Positions 13,402-22,378 are shown, numbered from the stretch's first letter. The stretch is 64,000 bases of DNA from Phycicoccus sp. HDW14 (GCF_011383005.1 NZ_CP049935.1:1674001-1738000); one strand, 5' to 3'. Numbers and translations: made by a program. The notes: a model not told the origin generated them from the letters alone.

Positions 13402-14338
13402 GCGCCCCCTCCGTCCTCTTCGACGCCCCCGGCCCCCGGGCCCGGGCCCGCCACCGGGTGCTCACCGGCTTCGGCGTCCTCCTCGGCGCGGGTGGGCTGG
13501 GGCTGGTCCTCTGGAAGTTCCAGCAGGCCGGCCAGCTCGACGGCGAGCTCTGGACGCGGCTGGTGCTCTCCGGCGACGTCTGGACCGAGTACGTGGTCCC
13601 CGGCCTCCTCAAGACCCTCCAGGCCGCCGCCGTGTCGATCGCCTTCGCGATGGTCTTCGGGCTCGTCTTCGGCATGGGCCGGCTCTCGCAGCTCGCCCCG
13701 GTGCGCTCGTTCTGCGGCGTCGTCGTCGAGTTCTTCCGGGCCGTCCCGGTGCTGCTGATGATGTACTTCGCCTTCGGCGTCTACGCGGTGAACAACGTCT
13801 TCGGCGTCGACTTCAACGCCTTCTACGGGGTCGTCACGGGGCTCACGCTGTACAACGGGTCGGTCATCGCCGAGCTGGTCCGCTCGGGTGTGCACCAGCT
13901 GCCGAAGGGCCAGGCCGAGGCCGGCCTGTCCATCGGGCTCTCCCCCGGCCAGGTGCTGCGCTCCGTCGAGCTGCCCCAGGCCCTCACCGCGATGCTGCCC
14001 GCCCTCGTCGGCCAGCTCGTCGTCATCCTCAAGGACAGCGCGCTCGGGACGGCGATCACCTACCCGAGCTGCTGCAGCAGGCTCGTGACGCGGGCACGGC
14101 GTACGCGGCGCCCATCCCGGCGTTCGTCCTCGCCGCGGTCCTCTTCATCCTGCTCAACTACGGGCTGACGGTGCTCGCCGGTCGGGTCGAGCGCCGCATC
14201 AACCGGCGCGGCCGGGCCGCCGGTGGCACCACCACCAACGCGATGCCCGGGGCGCCCGGAGGCACCGGCGCGATGCCCAGCACCGGCCTGGGCGGCGAGA
14301 ACGTCCAGAACCTCGACCCCACGAGCACCGGTCGCTGA
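13398..14338 (+). CDS. gluD: Glutamate-type ABC transporter permease 2, frameshifted
   Basis: Second PAAT permease, about 313 residues. Conserved parts are the N-terminal membrane anchor, RAVPVLLMMYFAFG, and the EAA loop EAGLSIGLSPGQVLRSVELP. After ALGTAITYP the open frame turns into an Arg/Ser-rich tail. Adding one base to the C run at 14063-14065 restores ELLQQARDAGTAYAAPIPA, a last membrane helix (FVLAAVLFILLNYGLTVLAG) and a Gly/Thr-rich C-terminal tail ending GENVQNLDPTSTGR at 14338. That tail length is normal for actinobacterial GluD proteins. Probably a functional gene with a sequencing indel. Confidence 0.87.
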
Positions 14339-14431
14339 CACCGCGATCCGCAGGGTCTTCCCCTCAGGCCACCCACGTCGCTAGAGTCGGCCCGCTTGGT
14401 CCTGTCAGTTCTGAACCCGGGGGGGTTGATC

Positions 14432-16029
14432 ATGGTTCGTCGTGCTGTGTTCGCGTCGGTGCTCGTGGCTGCTGTGGCGGGAGGAGGCCAGGCGTCGGCG
14501 CTCGAACACCGACCACCACCGGTCGCAGTGGCACGGGTCGGGGTGGCCGCCGCCGTCCCCTCGGTGGCCTCGGCCCTCCCCGACCCCGGGGACCCGACGT
14601 GGAGCAAGGTCTTCGAGGACGGCTTCACCCAGCCCCACGTGGCGACCACGGACGCCGACCCGGACCACCCGGCCGTCTTCACGACGCCCGAGGGCCGCGC
14701 CATCTGGCGCAACGTGGGCTCGGAGCGGTCGATGAACACCTGCGCCACGGTGGACACCTCGGGCGACGGGATCCTCACCCTGAAGCCGGCGACGCGCTAC
14801 CCGGTCGGCTCGCCGAACCGCTGGCACTGCCGCCTCACCTCGACCGCCGAGTTCACCGGCGGCACGTTCCTCTTCGCGGCCAAGGTCAGGCTGCACAGCT
14901 CGCAGGGCCACCTCAGCTCGTTCTGGCTGAACTCCGCCTACGGGCGGCCCGGCCTGCCGACCAACGAGATCGACGTCATCGAGGACGCCGGCTCGCTCTC
15001 GCTCGCCAACGGGTGCAAGGCGAGCGCAACGCTCACGTCCAACTACGGGACGACCGACGGCCCGTACTACGGCCTCAGCCACGGCTTCTACTCCCAGTAC
15101 GCCGGGGCGAGGGGGTGCCGGCGGTCGGCCGCAAGCACTGCACCCCGCAGAAGATCGCGCAGCCGCTGCACGACGACGCCTTCCACGTGGTCCAGGCCGA
15201 GCTCTCCTCGAGCGCGCTCACCTTCTCGGTCGACGGCGTCCAGCGGGCCTCCTTCACCGGCGACTACTCCCGGGGCGTGCCGCTCAACGCGATCCTCACC
15301 AACCTCGACAAGGAGAACCTCAACAACCCGGCCCGGAACTTCCAGGTCGACTGGGTCAAGGTCTGGAAGAAGAACACGCCACCGCCGCCGCCGCCGGCGC
15401 CGGTCTGCAACGACAACGAGTGCTTCCGGGCCCAGCTCGGCGTCCAGGACTACACCTACCGACCGAGCTCGAACCCGGCCGACCCGCAGCTGGCCCGCAT
15501 CGTGTTCGACAGCAAGTTCTACGCCGCCACCTACCCCGACGTGGTCACCTGGGCCAACGGCAAGGTCGCGACGCAGGGCGGCAACTTCTACGACCACGTC
15601 CAGTGGCACTGGCTGCACTACGGCATCCCGTGGGGACGGTCCGGGTCGGCGTCCTTCGACCCGATCTTCTACATGAACGCCCAACCGGACGTGTCCGCCG
15701 CCTACGGCTGGAACAACTACGCCGGGGCCATCTCGCACTACGTCGCCCACGGCCGGTTCGAGGGGCGACGGGCCTCGATCGCCTTCGACGCGGGGTGGTA
15801 CCGCGCGCGCTACGGCGACCTCGCCGGCTGGGACAACGCCGCGGTGCTCGACCACTTCACGATCAACGGGCTGAGCGAGGGGCGCCAGGGGGCTCCGGAG
15901 TTCGCTCCCGCCTGGTACCTCGCGGTCAACCCCGACCTGCGCGCCGCCTACGGCAGCAACAACTACCGGACGGGCCTCAGCCACTGGTACGCGCACGGCC
16001 GCGGGGAAGGACGCCCCGGCACTCCCTGA
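14432..16029 (+). CDS. Secreted glycoside hydrolase family 16 protein with four C-terminal repeats, frameshifted
   Basis: About 530 residues. Signal peptide MVRRAVFASVLVAAVAGGG from the ATG at 14432. The GH16 (laminarinase/beta-glucanase-like) domain carries the catalytic pattern E-I-D-V-I-E in TNEIDVIEDAG, with the flanking FWLNSAYGRPGLP. The frame breaks at the G runs around 15104-15115; adding one G continues the jelly roll (VVQAELSSSALTFSVDG, NFQVDWVKVWKK). A Pro-rich linker follows, then four tandem units of about 40-50 residues with the pattern F-D-x-x-F/W-Y, N/Y-P-D, A-Y-G-x-N-N-Y, H-Y/W-x-x-H-G, E-G-R. The repeats are possibly a surface or glycan attachment module. Substrate unknown; secreted polysaccharide degradation is inferred. 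Confidence 0.85.
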
Positions 16030-16049
16030 CGGCGCTGCCCGTCCTGCGC

Positions 16050-16082
16050 GAAGGGCCCGGACCGTGGTGGTCCGGGCCCTTC
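16050..16082. terminator. Perfect 14-bp hairpin between GH16 gene and tRNA-Asn
   Basis: Arms GAAGGGCCCGGACC (16050-16063) and its exact complement (16069-16082) enclose a GTGGT loop. Convergent position: 21 nt after the GH16 stop and 6 nt beyond the tRNA 3' end, so it can terminate transcription from both sides. Confidence 0.75.
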
Positions 16083-16087
16083 TCGTG

Positions 16088-16160
16088 CTCCCCCGGTTGG
16101 ACTCGAACCAACAACCTGCCGATTAACAGTCGGCTGCTCTGCCAATTGAGCTACAGGGGA
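16088..16160 (-). tRNA. tRNA-Asn (anticodon GTT)
   Basis: 73-nt cloverleaf on the minus strand. The acceptor strand TCCCCTG pairs with CGGGGGA (one T-G pair), with discriminator G. The D-arm contains AGCTCAATTGGCAGAGC. The anticodon arm is GCCGA-CTGTTAA-TCGGC with anticodon GTT. The T-arm is GTTGG-TTCGAGT-CCAAC. The 3' CCA is not encoded. Confidence 0.96.
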
Positions 16161-16250
16161 AGGGCTGCCGCGGGATCGCCGCAGCAGCGCGCGCAACGAT
16201 AGCAACACCCGGCCCACGGGTAGAAATCGGGGGCGCCCGCGGACGACGGG

Positions 16251-16780
16251 TCAGTCCAGCCCGACCTGCTCACGGACCCGGGCGAGCCCGGCCCGCACCT
16301 GCTCGGCGACGCCCGGGTCGTCGCTGCGCACGCCGCGCCCGAGCACGGCCTGACTGAGCAGCGCGTTCGTCGCGAGGTCGCGGCGGACGACGACCTTGGC
16401 GCTGCGGCGCTGCCCGATGTCGATGGTCTCGGCGAGCACGACCGTGGCCTGCACCCGCTCGCGCAGGGTCTCGGGGAGCTCCCCCGGCTCGGTGAGCACG
16501 ACCCGCACGGGTGGCTCGCCGTCGACCCAGGTGACGCGCAGCACGCCGCCCTCCGCGTAGGTGCCGGCGTCGACGAGGTGCCAGGGGCGCGACAGGGCGA
16601 GGTCGAGGCCCCCTCGGCACCGGGGCGCACGACGTACAGGCGGTGCCGACCGGCGACGAGCGTGGTGCCGGCGTCGTCGGTGCCCCAGGCGAGCAGCCTG
16701 TCGCCGTCCGCGGGGCCGATGGCCGCGGTGACGTCGGCGGGGACGGGCGGCCGGCGCAGACCGGTCCAGCGCAGCCTCAC
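16251..16780 (-). CDS. Conserved actinobacterial hypothetical protein downstream of dnaG, frameshifted
   Basis: About 177 residues, GTG start sharing a GTGA overlap with the dnaG stop. The N-terminal part (MRLRWTGLRRPPVPADVTAA, DRLLAWGTDDAGTTLVAGRH) is followed after the C5 run at 16609-16613 by the second part in another frame (LDLALSRPWHLVDAGTYAE, SAKVVVRRDLATNALLSQAV). One added base joins them. The protein looks beta-rich and soluble; I recognise it only as a protein often encoded next to dnaG in actinobacteria and know no function. Coupling to primase suggests co-expression, not necessarily shared function. Confidence 0.7.
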
Positions 16781-18711
16781 GAGGTCGCCTCCTGTCGTAG
16801 CCGGACGCGCTCGAGCTCGAGGGCGTGCAGGCTCGTCGTGCGCTCGCGCAGGGCGTCCTGCGGGGCGTCGGGGTCGTTCTGCACCCGGCGCAGCGTGGCC
16901 ATCGCGTCGGCGATCTGGCGGCCGAGGTGGGCGTCGCGGACCCCGACGACGAGGCTGTCGAGGTAGCGCCTGGGTGGCAGGCCCGTGGAGACGTCGTAGC
17001 GCACCGGCAGCGGCGCGACGGAGAGCTCGGCGACCAGACCCTTGACCGGCACGGGCGCCGCCTCCCCCACGGCCGAGACCCAGGCCGCGGTCGAGGCGGT
17101 GCGGGCGCCGGAGGCCATCGCGATGCGGATGCCGTCGAGGACGGCCCGGTGCGCCGGGGCGGTGAGCGCCTCGGGCACCAGCCCGTCGAGGACCGCCTCG
17201 GAGAACTGCGACGGATGCTGGATGACCGCCTGGAGCAGCTGGCGCTCGGCCGCGACGACGGGGTCGCGCAGGTCGGGCGCGGGCATCGCGGGGGCGTCAC
17301 CGGGGGCGGGCTCGGGGACCTCGTCGGTGCCGGACGGGCGGCGGTCGTGCTCCTCCGGGAGGGTCAGCTTCGGCGCGATGCGCACCGCGTCGGCGAGCTG
17401 CTCGACCTCGAGGCCGAGCCATCCGGAGACGGTGCGCGTGTACTCGGGGCGCAGGCTGGTGTCGCGGATCGAACCGATGATCGGCGCCACGGCCTTCATC
17501 GCCTGCACCCGCCCCTCCGCGGTCTCGAGGTCGAAGCGGCGGATGGTGGTGCGCACCGCGAACTCGAACATCGGGACGGCGTCGTCGACGAGGGCCGCGA
17601 CGGCGGCATCGCCCTTGGCCAGCCGCAGCTCGCAGGGGTCCATCCCGTCGGGCGCGACGGCCACGAAGGACTGCGCGACCCAGCGCTGGTCCTGCCCGAA
17701 GGCCTTCATCGCGGCCGCCTGGCCGGCCTTGTCGCCGTCGAAGGTGAAGACCACCTTGGCCGGGGCCTGGTCGGCCTCGTCGCGCATGATGCGGCGCAGG
17801 ATCTTGATGTGGTCGACCCCGAACGCGGTGCCACAGGTGGCCACGGCGCCCTCGACGCCGGAGAGGTGGGCGGCCATCACGTCGTTGTAGCCCTCGACGA
17901 CGACGGCGCGGCGGTCGTCGCGGATGGCCTTCTTCGCGAGGTCGAGGCCGTAGAGGACGGTCGACTTCTTGTAGATGGGCGTCTCGGAGGTGTTGAGGTA
18001 CTTGGCGGCGATGCGGTCGTCGTCGAAGAGTCGGCGCGCGCCGAAGCCGACCGTGTCTCCGGTGGTGTCGCGGATCGGCCAGACGAGGCGGCCGCGGAAC
18101 CGGTCGTAGAGGCCGCGGCTGCCCCGGCCGGAGAGCCCGCCGGTGACGAGCTCGTCGTCGGTGAAGCCCCGCTGGAGCAGGTGACGGGTCAGCGCGTCGC
18201 CGTCGCCGGGTGCGAAGCCGACCCCGAAGCGCTCGACGGCGGCCCCGTCGAAGCCCCGCTCGCGCAGGAAGTCGCGCCCGGTGCGGGCATCGGCGCGGGT
18301 GCGGTCGAGGAGCAGGCCGGTGTAGTACTCCTCGGCCGTGCGGTGGGCCTCGATGAGCCGGGAGCGCTTGCCGAGCGAGGTGCCGCCCTCGCGCGGGCCA
18401 CCCCCCTCCTCGTAGCGCAGCTCCATGCCGACCTTGGCCGCCAGCCGCTCGACGGCCTCGGTGAAGGTCAGGTGCTCGACCTTCTGGACGAAGCTGATGA
18501 CGTCGCCGCCCTCGCCGCAGCCGAAGCAGTGGTAGCTGCCGACGGTGGGGCGCACGGTGAAGCTGGGGGTCTTCTCGTCGTGGAAGGGGCACAGGCCCTT
18601 CATCGAGCCGACCCCGGCCGGGCGCAGCGTCACGTGGTCGCGCACGACGTCCTCGATGGACGACCGCTCCTTGACCGACGCGACGTCCTCGGCCCTGATC
18701 CGACCCGGCAC
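16777..18711 (-). CDS. dnaG: DNA primase
   Basis: 644-residue primase that makes RNA primers at the replication fork. The CHC2 zinc-binding domain has Cys41, His44, Cys62 and Cys65 (CPFHDEKTPSF, YHCFGCGEGGD). The catalytic core includes the RNA-polymerase basic region FGVGFAPGDGD and GFGARRLFDDD. Toprim motifs are VVVEGYNDVMAAHLSG and FTFDGDKAGQAAAMKAF, giving the acidic metal site. A DnaB-interacting C-terminal domain follows. GTG start at 18711. It is preceded by a 300-nt gap holding a perfect palindrome and followed by an overlapping hypothetical gene. Confidence 0.97.
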   Translation of the reverse strand: MPGRIRAEDVASVKERSSIEDVVRDHVTLRPAGVGSMKGLCPFHDEKTPSFTVRPTVGSYHCFGCGEGGDVISFVQKVEHLTFTEAVERLAAKVGMELRYEEGGGPREGGTSLGKRSRLIEAHRTAEEYYTGLLLDRTRADARTGRDFLRERGFDGAAVERFGVGFAPGDGDALTRHLLQRGFTDDELVTGGLSGRGSRGLYDRFRGRLVWPIRDTTGDTVGFGARRLFDDDRIAAKYLNTSETPIYKKSTVLYGLDLAKKAIRDDRRAVVVEGYNDVMAAHLSGVEGAVATCGTAFGVDHIKILRRIMRDEADQAPAKVVFTFDGDKAGQAAAMKAFGQDQRWVAQSFVAVAPDGMDPCELRLAKGDAAVAALVDDAVPMFEFAVRTTIRRFDLETAEGRVQAMKAVAPIIGSIRDTSLRPEYTRTVSGWLGLEVEQLADAVRIAPKLTLPEEHDRRPSGTDEVPEPAPGDAPAMPAPDLRDPVVAAERQLLQAVIQHPSQFSEAVLDGLVPEALTAPAHRAVLDGIRIAMASGARTASTAAWVSAVGEAAPVPVKGLVAELSVAPLPVRYDVSTGLPPRRYLDSLVVGVRDAHLGRQIADAMATLRRVQNDPDAPQDALRERTTSLHALELERVRLRQEATS

Positions 18712-18860
18712 CCGACCCCAACCCTTCTCGACTCGTGCGCGAGTCTAGGTCGTGGGGCTGTCGGTCCGCGGGGCGGTGCTCAGGGCCGTCCGCTCGTCCG
18801 GCTGCGGCGTCGTCCGGGACGGCGTGGTGTCGTCGGGCATCGGGTGGGTGGTCGGTGCGA

Positions 18861-18904
18861 GGGACTCCTCAGTGCTGCGGCCAGGCGCAGCACTGAGGAG
18901 TCCC
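18861..18904. repeat. Perfect 19-bp inverted repeat in the dgt-dnaG spacer
   Basis: Arms 18861-18879 and 18886-18904 are exact complements around the 6-nt loop GCCAGG. It lies in the 300-nt stretch 18712-19011, after the dgt stop and before the dnaG start (both minus strand), which otherwise holds nothing I can identify. Most likely a terminator for dgt; the long mismatch-free stem is notable. Confidence 0.75.
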
Positions 18905-19011
18905 CGCTCGACCACCCTCACCCGGTCTGCGGTCCCCCGTCCCGCCGGGCCTTCGGGCCCGGGGCCAGCTCCCCACCGGTCCATCTCCACACCGGCCCTC
19001 GGGTCGCGGGC

Positions 19012-20244
19012 TCAGCGCCGGCACCACGCACGGTGGAGGGCCAGGGCGCGGACGTCGGTGAGCGAGGCGACCTGGTCGACGACGACCCGCAGGGCGGCGC
19101 CGTCGTCGGGGGCGGCGTCGTGGTCGGCACGCAGGTCGGCGTCGAGGCGGGTGGGGTCGGCCTCGTACGCGGCGACGAGCTCGGCGACCACCTCGCGCTG
19201 CTCCTCGTAGACCGCGACGCGTTCGGCGGCGAGCATCACGTAGTGCGCGGCCACGGCCTTGAGGACGACGGTCTCGGCCCGAGCCTCCGGGGGGACGACG
19301 AGGGTGGCCTCGTGCCGGACGAGTGCACCGCTGCCCGAGGCCTCGCGGGTGGCGCTCTCGACGGCGACGGCGAAGCGCCCGATGAGCCGCGAGGTCATGT
19401 CCTTGAGGGCGGCCAGCGAGCGGCGGGAGCCGTCGTGGGAGCTCGGGACGACGTCGCTGGCCAGCACCCGCTCGAGCGCGCCCCCGAGCTCGTCGCCGTC
19501 GAACCCTCCCCCGTAGACGCGCGCCGCGACCTCGAGCACCGCCTCGACATCGGCCCGGTCGCGCAGCCGGCGGGGGTCGAGCCAGCCCGAGGCGATGGCG
19601 TCCTCGACGTCGTGCACCGAGTACGCGACGTCGTCGGACCAGTCCATCACCTCGGCCTCGAAGGACCGCCGGCCGGTCGGTGCGCCCTCGCGGAACCAGG
19701 CGAAGACGTCGAGGTCGTCGTCGTAGACGCCGAACTTCGTCGTGGGAGAAGGTGACTCGCCCCGGCGCCAGGGGTACTTCGTCGCGGCGTCGAGGCTGGC
19801 GCGGGTGAGGTTGAGCCCGGCCGGACGCCCGTCGGGATGGGTCCGCTTGGCCTCCAGCCGGGTCAGCAGCCGCAGGGTCTGGGCGTTGCCCTCGAACCCG
19901 CCGACGGCCGCCGCGACGGCGTCGAGCGCGGTCTCGCCGTTGTGGCCGAAGGGTGGGTGGCCGAGGTCGTGGGCCAGGCAGGCGGTGTCGACGACGTCGG
20001 CGTTGCAGCCGAGGGCGGCGCCGAGCTCACGGCCGATCTGGGCGACCTCGAGCGAGTGGGTCAGCCGGTTGCGGACGAAGTCGTCGGACGAGGGCGCGAC
20101 GACCTGGGTCTTGGCCGAGAGCCGGCGCAGGGTCGAGGAGTGCAGGACCCGGGCCCGGTCGCGCGCGAAGTCGTCACGGTCGGAACGCTTCTGGGCGGGG
20201 TCCTCGGCGACCCAGCGCTCGCGGTCCCGCGCGGAGTACGTCAC
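19012..20244 (-). CDS. Deoxyguanosinetriphosphate triphosphohydrolase-like protein
   Basis: 410-residue HD-domain dNTPase, expected to cut dNTPs to deoxynucleoside and triphosphate. The N-terminal signature DRDDFARDRARVLHSSTLRR and the run RLTHSLEVAQIGRELG precede the metal site LAHDLGHPPFGHNGE with the HD pair; MDWSDDVAYSVHDVEDA supplies the last Asp. It belongs to the Dgt type 2 group, commonly placed next to dnaG in actinobacteria. The GTG start at 20244 overlaps nothing; ten bases separate it from the upstream YdeI-like gene, so the two could share a transcript. Confidence 0.93.
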   Translation of the reverse strand: MTYSARDRERWVAEDPAQKRSDRDDFARDRARVLHSSTLRRLSAKTQVVAPSSDDFVRNRLTHSLEVAQIGRELGAALGCNADVVDTACLAHDLGHPPFGHNGETALDAVAAAVGGFEGNAQTLRLLTRLEAKRTHPDGRPAGLNLTRASLDAATKYPWRRGESPSPTTKFGVYDDDLDVFAWFREGAPTGRRSFEAEVMDWSDDVAYSVHDVEDAIASGWLDPRRLRDRADVEAVLEVAARVYGGGFDGDELGGALERVLASDVVPSSHDGSRRSLAALKDMTSRLIGRFAVAVESATREASGSGALVRHEATLVVPPEARAETVVLKAVAAHYVMLAAERVAVYEEQREVVAELVAAYEADPTRLDADLRADHDAAPDDGAALRVVVDQVASLTDVRALALHRAWCRR

Positions 20245-20254
20245 GCGCTGGAGC

Positions 20255-20938
20255 CTACGACCCGCCGGCGGCCTCGCGGGCAGCGGCGGCCGCGGCGGCG
20301 GCGCGGGCGACCCAGGTGGGCGGTGTGCCGTAGCGCTGGAACTTGACCAGCCGTCCGGCGGCGCAGTCCTCGACGAGCATCGCCAGGCGCCGCTCGCGGG
20401 TGGCCTCCTGCTTGGCGTCGCCGAGCCAGTGGATGACGATCCTCCGGTAGCCGTTGGTGGCGACGTCCCAGAAGGCCGAGGCGGCGGGGTCGGCCCGCAG
20501 CGCGGCCTCCTGTGCGGGGGTGAGCTCGGCGGGCGGCTGCTCGAAGGAGTAGATGCCGGTGCGGTCCTCCCGGCGCTCGGCGAAGGCGGCCAGGCCGCTC
20601 GGCTGCATCCGGCCCTGCGCGGTCAGCTCCTCGACGGCGGCGACGTTGACGGCGCTCCAGTTGCTGCCCTTGCGGCGGGGGGTCCAGCGCTGGCGACGGG
20701 CGTCGTCGTCGATGCGCTCGGCGCGACTGTCGATCCAGCCCCAGCAGAGCGCCTCGCGGACGGCCTCGGCCCACGTGATGCCTCCGCGGCCGGAGTCCTT
20801 CTTCCACAGGCCCATCCAGAGCTCGGGCGCGGTGTCGTGGTGCGCCGCGAGCCAGCGCCCGAACTCCGCACCGTCGGCGAAGAACAGGGCCGGCTGCTCG
20901 GGCGTGCCTCCGGGGGTGCCGATCTGCCGCCTCGCCAT
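20255..20938 (-). CDS. YdeI/OmpD-associated family protein
   Basis: 227-residue soluble protein of the YdeI (OmdA) family. The family core is FGRWLAAHHDTAPELWMGLW, ITWAEAVREALCWGWIDS and RRKGSNWSAVNVAAVEELTA. The second half has NGYRRIVIHWLGDAKQEATR and the C-terminal Ala-rich helix. Family members have been linked to resistance to cationic peptides in some bacteria, but the biochemical function is not established. ATG start; ten bases upstream of dgt. Confidence 0.85.
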   Translation of the reverse strand: MARRQIGTPGGTPEQPALFFADGAEFGRWLAAHHDTAPELWMGLWKKDSGRGGITWAEAVREALCWGWIDSRAERIDDDARRQRWTPRRKGSNWSAVNVAAVEELTAQGRMQPSGLAAFAERREDRTGIYSFEQPPAELTPAQEAALRADPAASAFWDVATNGYRRIVIHWLGDAKQEATRERRLAMLVEDCAAGRLVKFQRYGTPPTWVARAAAAAAAAREAAGGS

Positions 20939-20973
20939 GCGCAGACCCTAGCCGCGCCCACCGACGCACCCCA

Positions 20974-21017
20974 GCACCCGACGTAACCGGTGCCATCACA
21001 CCGGTTACGCCGGGTGC
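20974..21017. repeat. Hairpin repeat copy A upstream of the AbiEi/DUF559 gene
   Basis: 19-nt arms 20974-20992 and 20999-21017 pair with one mismatch around the loop CCATCA. It is nearly the same as copy B at 22031-22074, in the same orientation with the same loop and the same preceding CA. At one stem position copy A has a T-A pair where copy B has A-T, a compensatory change. Confidence 0.8.
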
Positions 21018-21073
21018 GGATCCCGCCTGTGGACGACGCCGGGGTGCCTCCCTCGGAGCGGCAGGATCGGCTG

Positions 21074-22024
21074 ATGGACCTCGACCGGCTCGTCCACGCG
21101 CAGCACGGGGTGTGCTCGACCGCCCAGGCCCTCGCGAGCGGGCTCACGGAGGACGCCGTCCGGTGGCGCGTCTCGTCCGGGCAGTGGCGGCGCCTGGGCC
21201 GCGGCGTCTACCGCGCGCAGACCGGCGAGCTGGACTGGTACGGCCGGGCGCACGCCGCCCTGCTGCGCGGCGGGGAGGGAGCCGCCCTGGCCCTGACGTC
21301 GGCCGAGTTCGTGCACGGGGTGTCCCGCACCCCTCCCCCGTGGTGACGCTCTGGGTCCCGGCCGGACGCGACGTCCGGCGGCTGCCGGGTACCCGCGTCC
21401 GGGCCCGAACCGGCTACCACCCGGTGACACGTCACGGGCTCGCCGTGACGACGCCCGCCCGTACGGTGCTCGACCTCGCCGAGGCGCCCGGAACGGGCTG
21501 GCGAGACGCCGTGGGAGCCGCAGCGCGCTGGGTCCAGTGCCGTCGGGTGACCCGGAGGAGCTCGCCGCTGCACTGGCCGCAGCACCACGTCACCGGCACC
21601 GACGGCACCTGGAGCTCGCCCTGGGGGTGGTGGCCGTCGGAGCGGAGAGTCTGCTCGAGGTCGGCTTCGTCCGGGACGTCGTGCGGGCGCACGGGCTGCC
21701 CGAGCCTCGTCTCCAGGCTCCTGCCGTCGGGTCGGGCGGCCGGCTGCGCCGCGACGCCGAGTTCGAGGACTGGGCCGTCGTCGTCGAGCTGGACGGGAGG
21801 CTCGGACACGAGGGTGAGGGCTTGGCGGGTGACCGCCGGCGAGACCGGAGGAGCGCCGCGCAGGGCCGGGTGACCCTCCGGGCGGGATGGGTCGACGTCG
21901 ATGCCGAGCCGTGCGAGCTCGCGGTCGACGTCCACGAGACCCTCAGGGTGCGGGGATGGTCGGGTCGCGGCCGTCGCTGTGGGCCCGGTGTGCGCTCGGC
22001 CGCGTCGTCGGACGGGTGGCCTGA
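21074..22024 (+). CDS. AbiEi-antitoxin-like / DUF559 endonuclease-fold protein, three frameshifts
   Basis: About 316 residues when three single-base gaps are closed (C5 at 21335-21339, C3 at 21551-21553, C3 at 21984-21986). The N-terminal winged-helix domain MDLDRLVHAQHGVCSTAQAL resembles the AbiEi antitoxin N-terminus. The middle has VVTLWVPAGRDVRRLPGTRV and TTPARTVLDLAEAPG. The C-terminal part matches DUF559/Vsr-like PD-(D/E)XK proteins: ESLLEVGFVRDVVRAHGLPE, VVVELDGRLGHEGEG, then D-RRRD and GRVTLRAGWVDVD, ending CGPRC and VVGRVA. ATG at 21074. No AbiEii toxin gene is next to it, so it is an orphan of this family. Hairpin repeats lie on both sides. It could be a true pseudogene, but the indel pattern equals that of intact genes nearby. 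Confidence 0.72.
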
Positions 22025-22030
22025 GCGCCA

Positions 22031-22074
22031 GCACCCGGCGAAACCGGTGCCATCACACCGGTTTCGCCGGGGCG
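22031..22074. repeat. Hairpin repeat copy B downstream of the AbiEi/DUF559 gene
   Basis: Arms 22031-22049 and 22056-22074 form 16 bp around the same CCATCA loop; the outer three pairs do not form. It starts 6 nt after the restored stop codon. It is a direct repeat of copy A (20974-21017) and could serve as the gene's terminator. Confidence 0.8.
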
Positions 22075-22173
22075 CCGTCCGTCGGCAGGGACCTCTCGAC
22101 CCGACCCGCGGTGGACGGTGGTGTCCGTCGGTCGGTGGACCCGGGGTCACTGCGCGCCGCCTAGGGTCGGAGC

Positions 22174-22368
22174 ATGAACCGCCGCTACCTGTCCTTCGTC
22201 GCCCTCGCGATCACGCTGCTCTACGGCGCGAGCTTCGCGGTCTTCGACGAGGCCCCGAAGGGCTACGCCGCGATCGGCGGCGTCATCGTGGCGCTGGCGT
22301 GGATCTCGGTCGGCGTCTTCGGGCGGGACGACGGTACGGGCCGCGACCGCAACCGCGACCGGGGCTGA
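22174..22368 (+). CDS. Small two-TM membrane protein
   Basis: 64 residues, ATG start (MNRRYLSFVALAITLLYG). Two hydrophobic helices, FVALAITLLYGASFAVF and AAIGGVIVALAWISVGVFG, with a short loop and a charged C-terminus (GRDDGTGRDRNRDRG). I do not recognise a family. Small membrane proteins of this shape are common in actinobacteria. It ends ten bases before the convergent dusB stop. Confidence 0.65.
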   Translation: MNRRYLSFVALAITLLYGASFAVFDEAPKGYAAIGGVIVALAWISVGVFGRDDGTGRDRNRDRG

Positions 22369-22378
22369 GCCGAAGGCG

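Noticed and set aside
18745-18990. Small protein encoded across the dgt-dnaG palindrome
   Set aside because: The frame has no ribosome-binding site, is Pro/Thr/Arg-rich and matches nothing; the palindrome explains the sequence better.
16825-19755. 976-codon plus-strand frame over dnaG and dgt
   Set aside because: Antisense shadow; the opposite strand encodes complete DNA primase and dNTPase with all motifs.
21074-22024. AbiE toxin-antitoxin system
   Set aside because: Only an AbiEi-like protein is present and its C-terminal part is DUF559-like; no AbiEii nucleotidyltransferase gene is adjacent.
20974-22074. CRISPR array from the repeated hairpins
   Set aside because: Only two copies, over 1 kb apart, with a gene between and no cas genes.
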